From contig CAWFMO010000002.1 in assembly GCA_963817065.1 (NCBI GenBank), forward strand, positions 186,001-250,000: DNA of 64,000 nucleotides, read 5' to 3'. The translations under genes and the position numbers were made by a program. Positions 61,501 through 64,000 of this stretch are shown here, piece by piece. Each line of letters opens with the position of its first letter. Position 1 is the stretch's first letter. This stretch comes from CAWFMO01 sp963817065. Lineage in GTDB: Bacteria > Actinomycetota > Thermoleophilia > Solirubrobacterales > 70-9. The notes beneath the pieces were generated by a model that was not told where the DNA came from, did not search any database, and saw nothing but the letters and a program-made list of their open reading frames with translations.

Positions 61501-63804
61501 TTAGCTGGCCGTCGCGGCGGCGACCGCCGCCTGGCCGTATGAGATTCCGCCGTCGTTGGGCGGCAGGCGCTGGGGCATGAGTACCCGTAGGCCCTCACCG
61601 GTAACCGCGCGAGCCGTGAGCTCGAGCAGCAGCCGGTTCTGGAACACCCCGCCCGAGAGCACGACGAGATCGAGGCCGCGGCGCTCGGCCTCGCGCGCGC
61701 AGGCGGCGGCCGTCGCCGCCGCGAGCCCGTTGTGGAAGCGGGCGGAGATCACGCCGACGGGCACCCCGCCCGCCGCGTCGGCGGCGACGGCGCGCACGAG
61801 CTCGCGCGCGTCGAGCAGCAGCGCGTCGCCGGTCTCGAGCAGCGGCAGCTCGTAGGCCGAGCGCTCGCCGGGGTCGGCGGCCGCCTCGAGCTCGCTCGCC
61901 GCCTGGCCCTCGTAGTTGACCCGGGCGCCGATCCCGCAGAGCGCCGCGACCGCGTCGAAGAGCCTGCCCGCGCTCGTGGTGATCGGCGAGTTGAGCCCGG
62001 TCGCGACGAGCTCCGAGACCTGGCGCCACTGCTCGCCGCTGACGTCCGCCTGCAGCGCCTCGGGCAGCGGCGGCACGGCCTCATCGGTGGCGACCGCGAG
62101 CCAGGAGCAGGCCATGCGCCAGGGCTCGCGGACGGCGGCGTCGCCGCCCGGAAGCGGCGCCGGCCAGAGCATCCCGGCGCGCTCGTAGCCCGCGAGCCCG
62201 CCGGCGAGCAGCTCGCCGCCCCAGACCGTGCCGTCGGGGCCGTAGCCGGTGCCGTCGTAGATCGCACCGATCGCCGGCCCGGCCTCGCCGTGCTCGGCGA
62301 GGCAGGCGGCGAGGTGGGCGTGGTGGTGCTGGACGCCGACGTGGGGCACGCCCTCGCGCTCGAGGGCGTAACGGGTCGAGAGGTACTGCGGATGGAGGTC
62401 GTGGGCGACGATCTCGGGCTCGACCGCGAACAAGCGCTCGAAGTGCGCGATCCCCTCGCTGAACGAGACCAGGGTCTCGTAGTTCTTGAGGTCGCCGATG
62501 TGGTGGCCGACCCAGGCGCGCGCGCCTTTGGCGAGGCAGAACACGCTCTTGAGCTCGGCCCCGCATCCGAGGATCCCGGCGGGCGATTCGATCGGCAGCG
62601 CGAGGCTCTCGGGCACGTAGCCGCGCGCGCGGCGCAGGAGGATGCTGCGCTGCTCGTGGCCGGCCGGGGAGACCGAGCGCGCGACCGAGTCGTCGGTCCG
62701 GATGTGAATCGGGCGGTCGTGGAGCAGGAAGAGGTCGGCGACCTTCGCGAGGCGCTCGAGCGCGTCCCAGTCCTCGTAGGCGATCGGCTCGTCGGAGACG
62801 TTGGCCGACGTCATCACCAGCGGGGCGCCGAGGTCGGCGAGCAGCAGGTGGTGGAGGGGCGTGTAGGGGAGCATCACGCCGAGCTCGCGCGAGCGCGGCG
62901 CCACCGAACCCGCGACGTCGGCGCCGTCGCGCCGGGGCGCGATCACGATCGGGCGCTCGCGCGAAGCGAGCAGCCGCTCGGCCTCGGCGTCGAGATCGAC
63001 CAGCTCGCGCGCCGCGTCCATGGTCGGGGCCATGAGCGCGAACGGCTTGTCCTCGCGGTGCTTGCGCGACCGCAGCGCCGCGACCGCGTCATCGTCGGAC
63101 GCGAGGCAGGCGAGGTGGAAGCCGCCGAGCCCCTTGACCGCGGCGATCCGCCCCTCGCGCAGGGCCGCGCCGGTCGCGAGCAGCGCCGCGTCTCCGCTCG
63201 CCTCCTCCCCATCGGGATCGTGGAGCCGGAGCTCCGGCCCGCAGGCCGGGCACGCGTTGGGCTGGGCGTGGAAGCGGCGGTCGAGCGGGTCCTCGTACTC
63301 GGCCCGGCAGGCCTCGCACATCTCGAAGCCCGCCATCGTCGTCAGCGGGCGGTCGTAGGGGACGCCGCGCACGATCGTGAACCGCGGGCCGCAGTTGGTG
63401 CAGTTCGTGAACGGATAGCGGTGGCGGCGGTCGCCCGGGTCGAAGACCTCCCCCAGGCAGTCGACGCAGGTCGCGGTGTCGGGCGAGACCAGCGCCTCGG
63501 GCTCGCCGCCGGGGTCGGACTCGGCGATCGCGAAGCCGCGCTCGCCGTCCGGGTCGGCGTCCTCGGTTCTGATCGACTCGACCGCGGCCAGCGGCGGCGC
63601 CTCGCCGGCGAGCCGTTCGAGGAATCTCTCGAGGGCCTCGGGGGAGCCCTCGACCTCGAGCAGGACGCCGCGCGAGTCGTTGCGGACCCAGCCTCCGAGC
63701 TCGAGCTCGGTCGCGAGCTTGTAGACGAAGGGCCGGAATCCGACGCCCTGGACCACGCCCTCGACCCGCGCCCGCAGCCGGCGCGGCGCGGCGGCGCCGC
63801 TCAC
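61501..63804 (-). CDS. hypF: Carbamoyltransferase HypF ([NiFe]-hydrogenase maturation)
   Basis: 767-aa enzyme supplying carbamoyl groups for the CN ligands of the hydrogenase active site. Domains in order: acylphosphatase (VQGVGFRPFVYKLATEL, 18-34), zinc fingers C113/C116, C135/C138, C163/C166 and C185/C188, a YrdC-like domain, and a Kae1-like domain with QHHHAHLAACLAEHG. GTG start overlapping the stop of the upstream gene (GTGA). Evidence that this organism makes a [NiFe]-hydrogenase. Confidence 0.96.
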   Translation of the reverse strand: MSGAAAPRRLRARVEGVVQGVGFRPFVYKLATELELGGWVRNDSRGVLLEVEGSPEALERFLERLAGEAPPLAAVESIRTEDADPDGERGFAIAESDPGGEPEALVSPDTATCVDCLGEVFDPGDRRHRYPFTNCTNCGPRFTIVRGVPYDRPLTTMAGFEMCEACRAEYEDPLDRRFHAQPNACPACGPELRLHDPDGEEASGDAALLATGAALREGRIAAVKGLGGFHLACLASDDDAVAALRSRKHREDKPFALMAPTMDAARELVDLDAEAERLLASRERPIVIAPRRDGADVAGSVAPRSRELGVMLPYTPLHHLLLADLGAPLVMTSANVSDEPIAYEDWDALERLAKVADLFLLHDRPIHIRTDDSVARSVSPAGHEQRSILLRRARGYVPESLALPIESPAGILGCGAELKSVFCLAKGARAWVGHHIGDLKNYETLVSFSEGIAHFERLFAVEPEIVAHDLHPQYLSTRYALEREGVPHVGVQHHHAHLAACLAEHGEAGPAIGAIYDGTGYGPDGTVWGGELLAGGLAGYERAGMLWPAPLPGGDAAVREPWRMACSWLAVATDEAVPPLPEALQADVSGEQWRQVSELVATGLNSPITTSAGRLFDAVAALCGIGARVNYEGQAASELEAAADPGERSAYELPLLETGDALLLDARELVRAVAADAAGGVPVGVISARFHNGLAAATAAACAREAERRGLDLVVLSGGVFQNRLLLELTARAVTGEGLRVLMPQRLPPNDGGISYGQAAVAAATAS

Positions 63805-64000
63805 GCCGCGGGGGCCAGCTCGACCAGCTCGCGCAGCGCGTGGTAGGCGCTCGCCTGCGCCTCCTGGATCCGGGGGATGTTCTGCGAGCGGGTGACCACG
63901 ACGTGGTCGGCGAGCCCCTCCTCGGCGACCCGCCCGCCGTCGTAGCCGACCATCGCGATCGTCGCCAGGCCCCGGCGGCGCGCCTCAGCGAGCGCGGCGA
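63801..64000 (-). CDS. SIS-domain sugar-phosphate isomerase-like protein (N-terminus outside window)
   Basis: C-terminal 65 residues: ALAEARRRGLATIAMVGYDG, then GRVAEEGLADHVVVTRSQNI and PRIQEAQASAYHALRELVEL. This matches the end of GmhA/DiaA-like SIS proteins. Such genes occur in hyp clusters of several actinobacteria, without a proven role there. It overlaps hypF by four bases and is transcribed ahead of it. Confidence 0.8.
   Translation of the reverse strand, partial: AALAEARRRGLATIAMVGYDGGRVAEEGLADHVVVTRSQNIPRIQEAQASAYHALRELVELAPAA

Overview
The window is about 64 kb of very GC-rich, gene-dense DNA. Intergenic gaps are short, GTG and TTG starts are common, and stop/start overlaps are frequent. 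The gene set points to a Gram-positive-type actinobacterium, probably Thermoleophilia/Solirubrobacterales: a CysO/CysM cysteine pathway, a split suf system, AddAB with an Fe-S nuclease, PBP and HxlR families, a WS/DGAT acyltransferase, and secreted proteins with Lys/Arg-rich tails. The taxon is inferred from gene content only. No tRNA, rRNA, CRISPR array, insertion sequence or phage module was seen. No gap without a gene exceeds 300 bases.

Layout. 0-8.3 kb: a partial CysM-like cysteine synthase, a polar amino acid ABC importer, a LysR regulator with an MFS exporter, then cysO, a domain-swapped moeZ and htpX. 8.4-18.7 kb: Fe-S assembly in two blocks (rrf2-sufC-sufS-sufU and Rieske-sufB-sufD), separated by a YncE-like propeller, a DUF2207/LemA pair and a small secreted protein. 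18.7-27.8 kb: small membrane and lipoproteins, a cupredoxin/membrane-protein operon with a CADD-like enzyme, a thioredoxin fold lacking CXXC, an EfeO/FTR1 iron importer and ispH. 27.8-36.6 kb: accessory and secreted genes (WS/DGAT, subtilase, EamA transporter, GH31 glucosidase, Ig-like remnant, beta-helix protein). The first five of these all carry single-base frameshifts. 36.7-47 kb: MIP18-type Fe-S factor, FxsA, HAD, two unknowns, addB-addA and a gamma-glutamylcyclotransferase-like gene. 47-54.3 kb: cell-wall enzymes (lytic transglycosylase, glycosidase-like protein with a peptidoglycan-binding domain, PBP), HxlR, a lipoprotein, SRPBCC, an FHA protein and a DUF937 protein. 54.3-64 kb: gltB, then a Fur-family/NiCoT/His-rich protein module next to hypF and a SIS-domain gene, which together look like nickel supply for a [NiFe]-hydrogenase.

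Signals beyond ordinary annotation: (1) cationic Lys/Arg modules, often with two cysteines, in several unrelated secreted proteins; (2) at least five genes whose only sensible start is a non-canonical codon (ATA, ATC, ATT or ACG), two of them certain or nearly so; (3) a dense cluster of one-base frameshifts at 28-35 kb, with another in addA; (4) a CysO ending in GGV instead of GG; (5) repeated sequence elements that may link the two suf blocks and the two cysteine-pathway promoters.
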